A stretch of 64,000 nt of DNA from CAYFNF01 sp964344485. GTDB taxonomy: Bacteria; Patescibacteriota; Patescibacteriia; UBA9570; XYC2-FULL-38-9. This document shows positions 36,097 through 45,022 of this stretch, piece by piece; the stretch's first letter is position 1, and each line of letters opens with the position of its first letter. The notes beneath the pieces are model-generated. The model worked only from the letters and a program-made list of their open reading frames with translations, was not told where the DNA came from and did no database searches. The stretch is taken from the NCBI GenBank assembly GCA_964344485.1, contig CAYFNF010000005.1, positions 1-64,000 on the forward strand, in the 5' to 3' direction. The translations under genes and the position numbers were made by a program.

Positions 36097-37869
36097 ATGG
36101 ATGATAAAGGATTTAGATCAATAGAAGATCTCATCACAGATGAAGGTGCGAGCAGTGGCTCTGGCGCCAGTACCGCCCAGGACGATGATGAAGTCAAAGA
36201 CCTAGAAGATATGTCCGCTGATGAGAAAGTGGACGAAAAGATGGAGGAACTGCGCCTGGAGACACTGGAGAATGAGGCCATGGCAAAAGCAGGGATGTAT
36301 GACATGAAGTACATCAACTTGTTTGCATTTCCTATCGGCCCAGAGATAATCTCACTTATACCTGAAGAAGAGGCCAAGGAACATAAGATTGTTTCTTTCT
36401 TTCGGTTAGAGAATATGATTCGAGTAGGAATTGTGGATCCAGATGACCCAGCAGTGAATGATATCATCGCGAACCTGCAAACCCGGCATGATGGTTCGAA
36501 AGTTGAGATGTATCTGATTTCGCAGCATAGTTTTGACCAAGCAGCCAAGCTCTATAAAAATGTTGCGAAAGTAAAAACTATAGAAACAGGAGTTAAAATT
36601 ACTAAAGAGAGCCTAGAGCAATACCAACAAGAACTAACATCACAAGAAATTTTTGAAAAAAAGCTCCAAGAAGTTGATATGACGCAAGCGTTTGCCATGA
36701 TTATCTCCATGGCTATGAATGTTAGTACCTCTGATATCCACATTGAAGCTGAAGAAAAGAACTTAGTGATTCGTTTTCGTATTGATGGTGTGCTGACCGT
36801 ATACGCGACCCTGCCGCCAAATATCACTAAACGCTTAGTGAATCGTATTAAAGCTGTAGCTGGATTAAAGATCAACATCTCAGAGATTCCGCAAGACGGA
36901 CGTATTACCATTGAACTCGGTGAAGATGATAAGCTGGATATTCGTGTTTCAACGCTACCGTCAGCGTTTGGTGAAAGTGTGGTATTCCGTCTGTTAAAGT
37001 CCTCTTCAGTTGGGCTATCATTCGAGGATCTTGGTATGCGACCGCTAGCGTTTGAACGGCTGAAAGCAGAGATTGATAAACCGAACGGTATGATTATCAC
37101 TACTGGTCCAACTGGTTCTGGTAAAACCACAACTTTGTATGCGATCCTTAATAAGCTGAATACTCCAGAGAACAAGATCATTACACTGGAGAACCCGATT
37201 GAGTATAAGCTAAGAGGAATTGTACAGAGTCAGATTGACCACTCAAAGAAATACACCTTTGCACTCGGGCTGCGTGCGATTCTGCGACAAGACCCGGATA
37301 TTGTCATGGTTGGTGAGATCCGTGACCTGGAAACCGCGGAGACTGCGATTCATGCAGCACTGACCGGTCATTTGATGCTATCCACCATTCATACGAATGA
37401 TGCAACTGGCGCAGTGCCCCGGTTCCTGGGAATGGGAGTGAATGCAACACTGCTCGCGCCTGCATTGAATGCAGTGATTGGACAACGGTTGGTGCGTCGC
37501 ATCTGTGAAGAGTGCAAACAAGAGCACACTCCTCCAAAAGAACAACTGGATAGAATGAAAGAATGGATAGATAATATCCCTGAGAACTCCGGTGAGGAAA
37601 AGCCTGACCTCTCTTCAGTAACGCTCTATAAAGGCGCCGGGTGTTCGACATGTAATGATACTGGATATAAAGGCCGCGTCGGTATTTACGAAATATTTAC
37701 TATGCAACCGAAGATAGAGGAGCAGATTCTCTCTGGGAAAGTCTCAGAGCACCAAATGAAAGTACTGCTTCGTGAAGGAGGAATGGTGACCATGGGTCAA
37801 GATGGAATGCTCAAAGCACTTGATGGAATGACCACTCTGGATGAGGTCTTCCGTGTTGCAAAAGAATAA
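36097..37869 (+). CDS. pilB: Type IV pilus/secretion ATPase PilB/GspE
   Basis: 590 residues. N-terminal MshEN-like domain (about 60-200) after an acidic Ser/Ala stretch. The ATPase core has Walker A GPTGSGKTTTLY, an Asp box and Walker B region (RQDPDIVMVGEIRDLETAETA) and a His box (LSTIHTNDA). A four-Cys zinc motif follows (CEECKQE ... CSTCNDTGYKG). It powers type IV pilus extension or DNA uptake. Other pilus genes are not in the window. A TATACT box just before the ATG suggests a leaderless message. Confidence 0.95.
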   Translation: MDDKGFRSIEDLITDEGASSGSGASTAQDDDEVKDLEDMSADEKVDEKMEELRLETLENEAMAKAGMYDMKYINLFAFPIGPEIISLIPEEEAKEHKIVSFFRLENMIRVGIVDPDDPAVNDIIANLQTRHDGSKVEMYLISQHSFDQAAKLYKNVAKVKTIETGVKITKESLEQYQQELTSQEIFEKKLQEVDMTQAFAMIISMAMNVSTSDIHIEAEEKNLVIRFRIDGVLTVYATLPPNITKRLVNRIKAVAGLKINISEIPQDGRITIELGEDDKLDIRVSTLPSAFGESVVFRLLKSSSVGLSFEDLGMRPLAFERLKAEIDKPNGMIITTGPTGSGKTTTLYAILNKLNTPENKIITLENPIEYKLRGIVQSQIDHSKKYTFALGLRAILRQDPDIVMVGEIRDLETAETAIHAALTGHLMLSTIHTNDATGAVPRFLGMGVNATLLAPALNAVIGQRLVRRICEECKQEHTPPKEQLDRMKEWIDNIPENSGEEKPDLSSVTLYKGAGCSTCNDTGYKGRVGIYEIFTMQPKIEEQILSGKVSEHQMKVLLREGGMVTMGQDGMLKALDGMTTLDEVFRVAKE

Positions 37870-37881
37870 CTTATATAAAAA

Positions 37882-37912
37882 AACCCGCACTTGTCTACTT
37901 CATGCGGGTCTT
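37882..37912. terminator. Terminator between pilB and valS
   Basis: CCCGCA/TGCGGG with A/T-runs on both sides; serves both convergent genes. Confidence 0.75.
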
Positions 37913-37925
37913 TGATTTAGGATTG

Positions 37926-40517
37926 TTACTCAAGCGCTTCAAGTGACTGCTGCAGAGCGTCGCGCTCAGCTTCGCGCTCCTTCTTGGACTCCTCTGTCTG
38001 CTGAATTACTTGCTCAGGTGCGTTCTCAGTAAACTTCTTGTTCTTCAGTTTTTTCTCTACTTGCGCGATATATTGTGAAATATGTTTTATCTCTTTTTCA
38101 ATACGCTGCTTCTCTTTTTCTACATTAATAACCCCATCGAGTGGCAGAACGAGTTTCACTTCCCCGGTTACAACGGTCGCGCTATGAGTAAACTCTTTTT
38201 CTTTCACGAACTCTACACGTGCAAGATGCTGAATGAGTGCTGTATGTGATTCTTCCATTCCAGGATCTACTACCTCTAACTGCTTCCCTGGTTCAATGCG
38301 ATACTCACGGCGGATATTTCGAATCGACGTGATCAACTCTTGTATTGTACTGAACTGCTTCTCTATCTCTGGCTGAATCTTGCTAGTCTCTGCTGTTGGC
38401 CACTCTTGAACAATGAGCAAACTCTCTTTTCCCATCTGTTTCCACAGAACCTCTGTAACAAAAGGTATATACGGATGAGTAAGGATCACTACGCTCTCTA
38501 AGACTTGCCGCGCTACAGTATTATTCGGCTGGATCTTTGATGCTTCAATATACCAGTCTGCGAACTCATGCCATACGAAATCATACAGCCTCTCTGCTGC
38601 TTGGCTGAATTGATACTGTTCAAAATCATTAGTTACTTCCTGCGTTACTTGATTGACTCGAGATAAGATCCACTGATCTGCAAGCGTTAATTCTTGCGTA
38701 TCGTCCGTTGGTTCCTGAGATAAGACATATCGAGAGATGTTCCAGAGTTTGTTGACGAAATTTCTCGCGTCTTCCACTTTCTCTTCATAGAAACGTGCAT
38801 CATTCCCTGGCGCAATGCCTTTGAGCAAACTCAAACGCAGTGCATCTGTTCCATACTTTTTACAAATTTCTATTGGATCAATACCGTTGCCTGCGGACTT
38901 GGAGAATTTTTTCCCTTCCTTATCGCGCAGAATACCGTGCACATATACATTATGGAATGGGATATCGTCCAATGCGTACGTTGACATCAAAATCATTCGT
39001 GCAAGCCAAAGAAAAATTATCTCATACCCCATCTGCATCCAGCTCGTTGAGTGATAGGTTCGGAGATCATCACTCTGCTCTGGCCACCCTAGCGTGGAGA
39101 ACGTCCACATTCCTGAAGAGAACCACGTATCTAAGGTATCTTCATCTTGCTGCCAGTCCTTTCCTGGAGATTCTGTGCCGACCTGTATGTCATCGCCGTT
39201 ATACCATACTGGAATGCGGTGCCCCCACCAGATCTGCCGACTAATACACCAGTCGCGGAGATTATCGATCCAATGCAAGTACGTTTTATGGAATCGCTCT
39301 GGAATGATGATCACTTGCCTCTCTTTGTCTTGCTTATGACCAGTAGTCACTGCGTCACGCATTAACTCTTTTAAGGATTTTCCGCGACCAGGGATCTCTT
39401 TATTCACATCCACGAACCATTGGTCCATAGGTAACGCTTCAACTACGTCCCCAAACCGATCAGAAGTACCGACCGAATGTGTAATCTCTTCATTGTTTGT
39501 AATTAATCCTTGCTTCTCTAACCATGCAACAAGCTTCTCTCGCGCTTCTATGGTGGTGAGTCCTTCATACTCCTTCCCCGCAGCAGATGTCATCAGCCCA
39601 TCCTCCCCAATCACCTTTATTAATCCAATTTCTGGCTTCTTCTGGTACATCTCAAAATCCGCTTGGCTATGCGCTGGTGTCACGCCCACTGCACCAGTCC
39701 CGTACTCTGGGTCCACCGTATCGTCTGCGATGATAGTTATTGCAAGAGGGGTCTCAGCACCGATATCTACGGTATACTGCTTGCCGACATACTCTTTATA
39801 CCGCTTATCATCAGGGTGTACTGCTACTGCAGTATCACCGAGCTTGGTCTCTGGACGCGTAGTTGCAATCTCAATTGGGAAGTCTTTTGAGTATTTAAAT
39901 GTATACACCGTAGTTTGCTGGTCCACATACACGAGTTCATCTTCTGAACACGTAGACTGTCCTTTAACTGACCAATTCACAACGCGATATCCGCGATAGA
40001 TCAGTCCATCGTCGTACATGAGACGGAACATCTCATTCACAGCAGCTGAACGCTCTTCATCAAACGTGTACGCTAGGCGAGACCAGTCACAGCTGGTACC
40101 CATCTTGCGCACCTGTGACAGAATAGTACCTTTACACTCTTCTGCATAATCACGAATAATCTCTAATAACTTCTCGCGGCCGTAATGCTGCCGTGGGTTA
40201 TCTATGCCCTTCTTTTTTTCATTGTCTTCTACACGAGCTTGAGTGGCCACTGCAGCGTGGTCTGTGCCTGGAACCAATAGAGCTTTCTTTCCTCGCATGC
40301 GCTGATACCGCAACTCTACATCCATTAGTGAATTTTCCAGTGCATGTCCCAAATGCAACACTCCAGTCACATTTGGAGGAGGCATCATAATACAAAACGG
40401 CTCTTTTCGGTCACCTGGCAAGTTGTCTGGATTGAAAAATCCCGACTCTTCCCAGGTCGTATATATATCATCTTCGTATTTGTTTGCGTTATACGCTTTT
40501 TCCATAGTATTTGACAT
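37926..40517 (-). CDS. valS: Valyl-tRNA synthetase
   Basis: 863 residues from ATG 40517. Class I signatures: HIGH as PPPNVTGVLHLGHA (about 47) and KMSKS as KEGKKFSKSAGN, with Phe for Met. Editing domain (TTRPETKLGDTAVAVHP, GTGAVGVTPAHSQADFE), anticodon-binding domain and C-terminal coiled coil (from about 800, NVEKEKQRIEKEIKHI) are complete. The start region overlaps the -35 of the divergent GC-rich unit at 40582, so the two promoters may compete. Confidence 0.96.
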   Translation of the reverse strand: MSNTMEKAYNANKYEDDIYTTWEESGFFNPDNLPGDRKEPFCIMMPPPNVTGVLHLGHALENSLMDVELRYQRMRGKKALLVPGTDHAAVATQARVEDNEKKKGIDNPRQHYGREKLLEIIRDYAEECKGTILSQVRKMGTSCDWSRLAYTFDEERSAAVNEMFRLMYDDGLIYRGYRVVNWSVKGQSTCSEDELVYVDQQTTVYTFKYSKDFPIEIATTRPETKLGDTAVAVHPDDKRYKEYVGKQYTVDIGAETPLAITIIADDTVDPEYGTGAVGVTPAHSQADFEMYQKKPEIGLIKVIGEDGLMTSAAGKEYEGLTTIEAREKLVAWLEKQGLITNNEEITHSVGTSDRFGDVVEALPMDQWFVDVNKEIPGRGKSLKELMRDAVTTGHKQDKERQVIIIPERFHKTYLHWIDNLRDWCISRQIWWGHRIPVWYNGDDIQVGTESPGKDWQQDEDTLDTWFSSGMWTFSTLGWPEQSDDLRTYHSTSWMQMGYEIIFLWLARMILMSTYALDDIPFHNVYVHGILRDKEGKKFSKSAGNGIDPIEICKKYGTDALRLSLLKGIAPGNDARFYEEKVEDARNFVNKLWNISRYVLSQEPTDDTQELTLADQWILSRVNQVTQEVTNDFEQYQFSQAAERLYDFVWHEFADWYIEASKIQPNNTVARQVLESVVILTHPYIPFVTEVLWKQMGKESLLIVQEWPTAETSKIQPEIEKQFSTIQELITSIRNIRREYRIEPGKQLEVVDPGMEESHTALIQHLARVEFVKEKEFTHSATVVTGEVKLVLPLDGVINVEKEKQRIEKEIKHISQYIAQVEKKLKNKKFTENAPEQVIQQTEESKKEREAERDALQQSLEALE

Positions 40518-40540
40518 AAGTATGATTATTTCGTTAAGTA
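40511..40540 (+). promoter_or_regulatory. Promoter of the 40582 unit
   Basis: TTGACA (40511-40516) then TAAGTA at 18 bp (or TTAAGT at 17 bp). It lies over the divergent valS start codon. Confidence 0.45.
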
Positions 40541-40581
40541 TATGTACCTCATATCCCAATGACGGGAACTGGAGGGTGAAA

Positions 40582-41151
40582 GTGAGTGACTTTGTCAGGC
40601 GCGTGACCACGGTCAAGGCGCCTCATGGTGAATACAGGTTCACGCTGCAGAGCACGGTGCAGCGTCGCGTCGAAGACCTCGAGGGGGCCGAAGCGCAGGC
40701 TGCGGTTCGTCGCATGCTGGAAGCGCTCGGAGTCTCCGAGGAACACGCCAACCAGATGCGTACGAACGACCTGCGAAGTGCATGCGAGGTCAAGCCGTTC
40801 CAGATCGATCATCCGGCGCAAGACGCGTACATCAACATGTCGGATCCGGCTCGTGCATCGGAACGAGTGGCCGTACCTCCCTCAGGTGGCTGCGTGCGTG
40901 CAGGTAGCGGTGCTCAAGTCGACGTGCCGCCTGGTTGTTCCCGTGTGGGCGACCAAGTGGCACCGCAGATGCCACCGCCAGCGCTCGTAGCTCTCTCGCA
41001 GAGTGCTCGGCCTGCTACCGCAGAACCGCACCTCCCGCCGGATGCGCTCCGAGACGGCCAAGCCGTACCCGTACTCGACCCACAGCCTGTGGGACGATGG
41101 GCGCGCTTCTGCGCCTGGTGGCACCGACAGCGTCGGTCATGGGGTTGGTAG
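40582..41151 (+). CDS. GC-rich island gene, unknown; reading frame uncertain in the second half
   Basis: GTG start 6 bases after GGAGG. The first 95 residues (SDFVRRVTTVKAPHGEYRF, AEAQAAVRRMLEALGVSEEH) look like a normal helical protein. From about 40860 the frame becomes Pro/Ser/Gly-rich, while the +1 frame (ending 40990) reads EWPYLPQVAACVQVAVLKST, which is more protein-like. A frameshift by mutation or sequencing error is possible. The C-terminus in the annotated frame ends RWARFCAWWHRQ. Terminated by GACCG/CGGTC and TCTTTTTTTATT (41179-41206). Confidence 0.5.
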   Translation: MSDFVRRVTTVKAPHGEYRFTLQSTVQRRVEDLEGAEAQAAVRRMLEALGVSEEHANQMRTNDLRSACEVKPFQIDHPAQDAYINMSDPARASERVAVPPSGGCVRAGSGAQVDVPPGCSRVGDQVAPQMPPPALVALSQSARPATAEPHLPPDALRDGQAVPVLDPQPVGRWARFCAWWHRQRRSWGW

Positions 41152-41202
41152 CCCAAGCGTGAACGCGCTGCTCTGACCGAGTCGGAGGAAACCGGTCTTT
41201 TT

Positions 41203-42177
41203 TTATTTCGAAAGAACTTTCACGTAGTATCCTTGCGACATTCTCTCCAAGAACTTCTGATTATCTTTTTGAATAGACTGGTCAATTATGGACAGCCGCT
41301 GTTTTTGCCCTTCATCTACAACATATGGATCCACTACTCGAATCTTCGGTTTCACGTGATAATCATAATCTGATGCATCTTCTTCAATAGATAGATTCTC
41401 CATATCGCTTAGCAGCTTCTTAATCTCTTTGTTATCAGAGCGCTTCATCTTTTTATGTACCGCCTTATCTGTTGTGAACAAGTCTTCAAATGACAGAATC
41501 CCTTCTTCAATCGCGAGCTTCATAGCAGAGGCAAGCAAGTAGTACAACGCAGACTGCAACGGGTGCGCCCATAGCTTTTCATTGGCAATACGGTACGCTT
41601 TTGTGAACTGCTTGGCTGCTTCAGTCTTCGTGAATACAATATCTCCGTCTACAACTGAGAGGGCTTCCAACAATTCCTGTGCTTGCTGAACAGTTATCTG
41701 CTTGTCTACTACACAATCACGAAAGAAGTAATCAATGCGATCTGCGCACAGATCAGGCAGCTCTCGCTCGGCTAGAGGAAATGCACTTTTATCCAGTAGC
41801 TCCCACACAGAATACCCATGATCCTTTAACATCTTCGGGACCTCTGAATCAAAGATGATTTTCTCTTGAAACTTTTCGTGGAAGGTCTGAGTGGTATCTT
41901 CAAACACAATGTCTGATACATGGGAGAACGCGGTGTGTGGAACATCATGCAGCAATCCAAAGATCTGCTCTTTGACCGGCGCTTGAAAACGCTTGAGTAA
42001 ATAATAGACACCGACGCTATGTTCGAATCGAGACGTCGTTAAATGTGGAAATCGAAAGATCGATGCGCCATATTGGTTCACATCTTTCAAACGCTGGATG
42101 GGCTTGCTAGATATCAACGCTTGAATGACTGGCTCATCTACAGTAAATGCTCCGTAAATGTTGTCGGTGTACTCCAT
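41203..42177 (-). CDS. HD-superfamily phosphohydrolase
   Basis: 324 residues. HD motif residues: RFEHSVGVYYLL (about 51), LLHDVPHTAFSHVSD (about 74-88) and a late Asp in LCADRIDYFFRD. This resembles dNTPase/YdhJ-type HD proteins. Likely cleaves a nucleotide phosphate. Three bases separate it from the upstream PPC gene, with which it shares a T-box-controlled transcript. Confidence 0.88.
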   Translation of the reverse strand: MEYTDNIYGAFTVDEPVIQALISSKPIQRLKDVNQYGASIFRFPHLTTSRFEHSVGVYYLLKRFQAPVKEQIFGLLHDVPHTAFSHVSDIVFEDTTQTFHEKFQEKIIFDSEVPKMLKDHGYSVWELLDKSAFPLAERELPDLCADRIDYFFRDCVVDKQITVQQAQELLEALSVVDGDIVFTKTEAAKQFTKAYRIANEKLWAHPLQSALYYLLASAMKLAIEEGILSFEDLFTTDKAVHKKMKRSDNKEIKKLLSDMENLSIEEDASDYDYHVKPKIRVVDPYVVDEGQKQRLSIIDQSIQKDNQKFLERMSQGYYVKVLSK

Positions 42178-42180
42178 TTG

Positions 42181-42603
42181 TTATTCGAATGTTTGTTCTA
42201 GATTGAGGAGCGGTAATCCAGAATCTAAATCCATTTCACGCTCCATTGGATGAAGTTCCTTTAAGACTATCTCCATGGTTGGTGTACAGACAGCACGCAA
42301 ACAATGCCCACCGTAGGACTTGTAGTCCGCTCCGGCAATAGTGACATGGATGTGTAACTTGTCTTGCGCAACGTTTCCTAAAATACTAGTGATCTCAAAC
42401 TGACCATCAGTAAAATTTTTCTTTATGTACTCCTGCTTTTCTGGATCTAATACTCCAATATCGATATCGTTCGTTCCGCCAATACCACGGAAGGATGCAC
42501 CGTGAATATCTTTTTCTTTACAGAATTTTGTGATGCAGTCGAATAGCTCTTCGCCTGCCATGAGTCGGATGATATATCCTTCTTCGTGTTGTTGATACTT
42601 CAT
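42181..42603 (-). CDS. PPC/DUF296 domain protein
   Basis: 140 residues, the length of a stand-alone PPC domain. It matches in IRLMAGEELFDCITKFCKE, GASFRGIGGTNDIDIG and the core strand LHIHVTIAGADYKSYGGHC. PPC domains trimerise and some bind DNA (with AT-hooks, absent here). First gene after a T-box leader, followed by the HD phosphohydrolase. Confidence 0.88.
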   Translation of the reverse strand: MKYQQHEEGYIIRLMAGEELFDCITKFCKEKDIHGASFRGIGGTNDIDIGVLDPEKQEYIKKNFTDGQFEITSILGNVAQDKLHIHVTIAGADYKSYGGHCLRAVCTPTMEIVLKELHPMEREMDLDSGLPLLNLEQTFE

Positions 42604-42626
42604 TGTTTTTCTAATTAATTAATAAT

Positions 42627-42812
42627 AAAAGCCCTGTTTTCCAGGGCCCAACATGGGCGGTACCACCTGAATTCCTTATGCATACACAAGGCACTCAATT
42701 TACTGTTCACGCCAGTAGTACGTCACGGTTCGCCTGTATTATAGAGTAGTTTTCCCGTGAAGCTCCTGTTGCCGACACGTTCGCAACAGTCCAAACGCTT
42801 GTACTCAATTGT
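42627..42812 (-). promoter_or_regulatory. Compact T-box leader before the PPC-HD operon
   Basis: Minus strand T-box AGGTGGTACCGCCC at 42668-42655, followed by terminator GCCCTG/CAGGGC with TTTT (42647-42627). Upstream: CAATT/AATTG base helix, GAGTA opposite GAACAGT (specifier-loop pattern; CAG or ACA are candidate codons), and a CTGTTGC/GGCAACAG hairpin. UGGU again implies discriminator A. It is shorter than the T-box at 14205. Confidence 0.8.
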
Positions 42813-42818
42813 ACGATA

Positions 42819-42847
42819 ATAATACTGATTGCGCTCTCTTCTGTCAA
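42819..42847 (-). promoter_or_regulatory. Promoter of the T-box/PPC/HD unit
   Basis: Minus strand TTGACA (42847-42842), 17 bp, TATTAT (42824-42819). The remaining 42848-43060 holds no gene I can support. Confidence 0.75.
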
Positions 42848-43121
42848 TAAATGAATCGCATTGTAGTGTTCACTTATCCCTTTATGATACTAGTCTCGCT
42901 TCTTCCGCCCCGGCCTTACTTCACTAGCATCAAATTCATGTAACGCACGCTTCGCAGTGCTAATCAGTCTAAACGCTATCTACGCTATCCATGTATAGTG
43001 TAACGCCTTCACGCTCCAGTGCGCTACGAGTAGTATCACTCTCGGGCGTCGTTCACAATACTATGACTGCTATCTTGACCACAGCATCAAATTTCAGTAT
43101 CCTTTGGGAAGATAATTATTA

Positions 43122-43931
43122 ATGTTTTTCTATATGGAAGAGGAACATAAACACGGATCAAGAACACCAAAGTCTGTGTTTGAATGCATGCCGTCAAAAT
43201 TCGCCTTCTGGGCAGGGTTTGTGACAGCAGTTGCTGCAATCTCACTCATCGGCTTAATCACTATGATTTCGCTGACAGTGAAAGGTGTAGATATGAGCAG
43301 TATCGTCGTCGCAGAAAATTCGAATACTGCAACGAAGAACACAAACAGCGGAACAGCAAAGAATACGAACTCTGGCTCCGGAGCGGCAGCTGCCACTGGC
43401 TCAGTTGACATGGACGCTCTCACACACGTCAAAGGCGAGGGAAACCTGATCTTTATTGAGTATTCAGACCCAGAATGCCCATACTGTCAGCGACATCGAG
43501 ACACGGTAGTCTCTTTGGAAGAGCAGTATAGTGGTAAAATGAAGTTTGCGTACAAACCGTTCCCGCTAGAGAGCCTTCATCCAACAGCGCCAATGCAGAT
43601 GCAAGCAACCGAGTGTGCCGATGATCAAGGCAAGTACTGGGAGTTCCTAGATAAGGTATTTGAACTCGCTACCGGAAGTCCAGCGTTACAAAGCGAAGAC
43701 ATGACGCAGATTGCGAGCGATCTCGGCATGGACACTTCATCTTTTGAAGAGTGTCTAACTTCTGAAAAGTATAAAACTGTAGTAAATGACAGTATTGCAG
43801 AGGCACAGGGACTTGGCGGCTCTGGCACTCCGTTCTCTGTGCTAACTGATAGTAGTGGTAAAGTACTGGCTACATTCAAAGGAGCGCAACCGTTGGAAAC
43901 AATCGCTGCATCAATCGATACGTACTTATAG
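43122..43931 (+). CDS. Membrane-anchored DsbA-like thiol-disulfide oxidoreductase
   Basis: 269 residues. Cytoplasmic N-terminus, one membrane helix (about 27-52), Asn/Thr/Gly linker (63-92), then a DsbA/thioredoxin fold. It shows FIEYSDPECPYCQRH (active site CPYC) and the cis-Pro loop GSGTPFSV. It oxidises or isomerises disulfides in exported proteins, of which this window has many with Cys. Promoter TTGACC-17-TATCCT at about 43075. A long AACAGCG/CGCTGTT terminator follows (43939-43979). Confidence 0.92.
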   Translation: MFFYMEEEHKHGSRTPKSVFECMPSKFAFWAGFVTAVAAISLIGLITMISLTVKGVDMSSIVVAENSNTATKNTNSGTAKNTNSGSGAAAATGSVDMDALTHVKGEGNLIFIEYSDPECPYCQRHRDTVVSLEEQYSGKMKFAYKPFPLESLHPTAPMQMQATECADDQGKYWEFLDKVFELATGSPALQSEDMTQIASDLGMDTSSFEECLTSEKYKTVVNDSIAEAQGLGGSGTPFSVLTDSSGKVLATFKGAQPLETIAASIDTYL

Positions 43932-43938
43932 CAATAAC

Positions 43939-43979
43939 AAAAAACAGCGTTTTCAATATAATTGAAGCGCTGTTTTTTA
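43939..43979. terminator. Terminator between the DsbA-like gene and tsaD
   Basis: AACAGCG...CGCTGTT with inner TTCAAT/ATTGAA and flanking A/T-runs. Confidence 0.8.
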
Positions 43980-44996
43980 TTCTGCAATTTTTAATCTTGG
44001 ATCTACTTGAATATTCTTCCAGTCATCGTGCTCCCCTTTGAGTACGCGCGGCACCGCAGCAATGGCTATCATCGCTCCATTGTCAGTAAACAATCCAGGT
44101 GGAGGAATGACCACTTGTGTAGATGGAAGTGAACGCGCTGCTGTTTGTTGTAAACGTGTTTGTAGTTCTTTGTTTGCAGATACCCCTCCACCGAGAATAA
44201 TGGTCTGCGCTCCAGTCTCTTCGGCTGCAGCAATGGTTTTGGAAACTAATACTTCAATCACGCTCTCCTGAAAACTCGCTGCAATATCTGCTGTCTCTTT
44301 TTTTGATAACGGTTCGTGGTCTCGTACATGATAGAGTACTGCGGTTTTCAATCCAGCAAACGAAAAATCATAATTATCGGCATCCATCATAGGACGAGGG
44401 AATGCATGCGCATACGGATCTCCCTGCTCTGCTGCTTTAAAGATCTCCGGCCCGCCAGGATACGGCAACCCTAACATCTTTGCGACTTTGTCAAACGCTT
44501 CGCCTGCCGCATCATCACGAGTGGTCCCAAGCAGTGTGTACTTCCCTGGCTCCTCGACAAGTACTAATAACGTATGACCTCCGCTTGCAAGTAATGCAAC
44601 AGCAGGAAATTCAATATCCGGGTGGTCTACAAACGTTGAAGCAATGTGAGCCTCCATGTGATTCACTGCAATTAACGGTATGTCACGTGTTGCAGCGATC
44701 GTCTTTGCAGTCTCCACACCTGTGAGTAAACACGCAATCAGTCCTGGGCCACGTGTGACGGCTATTGCATCAATTCCATCAATAGGCACCTTCGCCTCTT
44801 CCATTGCGCGGCCGATTGCTGGCATGATCGCTGTAGCATGATGACGTGCTGCAATCTCTGGCACTACTCCCCCGGTCTCAGTGTGGTCTTGGGTAATAAT
44901 AATATTCGATAAAATAGTTACAGCACCGTTTTCATCGGCTTGTATTACTGCAACTCCAGAATCGTCACATGATGTCTCTATGCCTAGTATATTCAT
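43977..44996 (-). CDS. tsaD: tRNA N6-adenosine threonylcarbamoyltransferase TsaD
   Basis: 339 residues, full length. ASKHA-fold signatures: ILGIETSCDDSGVAV at the N-terminus, EIAARHHATAIMPAI, the metal-binding HMEAH (about 111-115), LLASGGHTLLVLVEE and LGGGVSANKELQ. Makes t6A37 in ANN-decoding tRNAs with TsaB/C/E. Stands alone here. Confidence 0.97.
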   Translation of the reverse strand: MNILGIETSCDDSGVAVIQADENGAVTILSNIIITQDHTETGGVVPEIAARHHATAIMPAIGRAMEEAKVPIDGIDAIAVTRGPGLIACLLTGVETAKTIAATRDIPLIAVNHMEAHIASTFVDHPDIEFPAVALLASGGHTLLVLVEEPGKYTLLGTTRDDAAGEAFDKVAKMLGLPYPGGPEIFKAAEQGDPYAHAFPRPMMDADNYDFSFAGLKTAVLYHVRDHEPLSKKETADIAASFQESVIEVLVSKTIAAAEETGAQTIILGGGVSANKELQTRLQQTAARSLPSTQVVIPPPGLFTDNGAMIAIAAVPRVLKGEHDDWKNIQVDPRLKIAE

Positions 44997-45022
44997 ACTA
45001 TTACTTTACATCCTTAATGAGT

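Noticed and set aside
42893..43040. Remnant of a coding gene on the minus strand (tail reading ALHEFDASEVRPGRKKRD)
   Set aside because: Only about 25 and 22 codons are open in two different frames, with no start or partner; an open run of this length is expected by chance.
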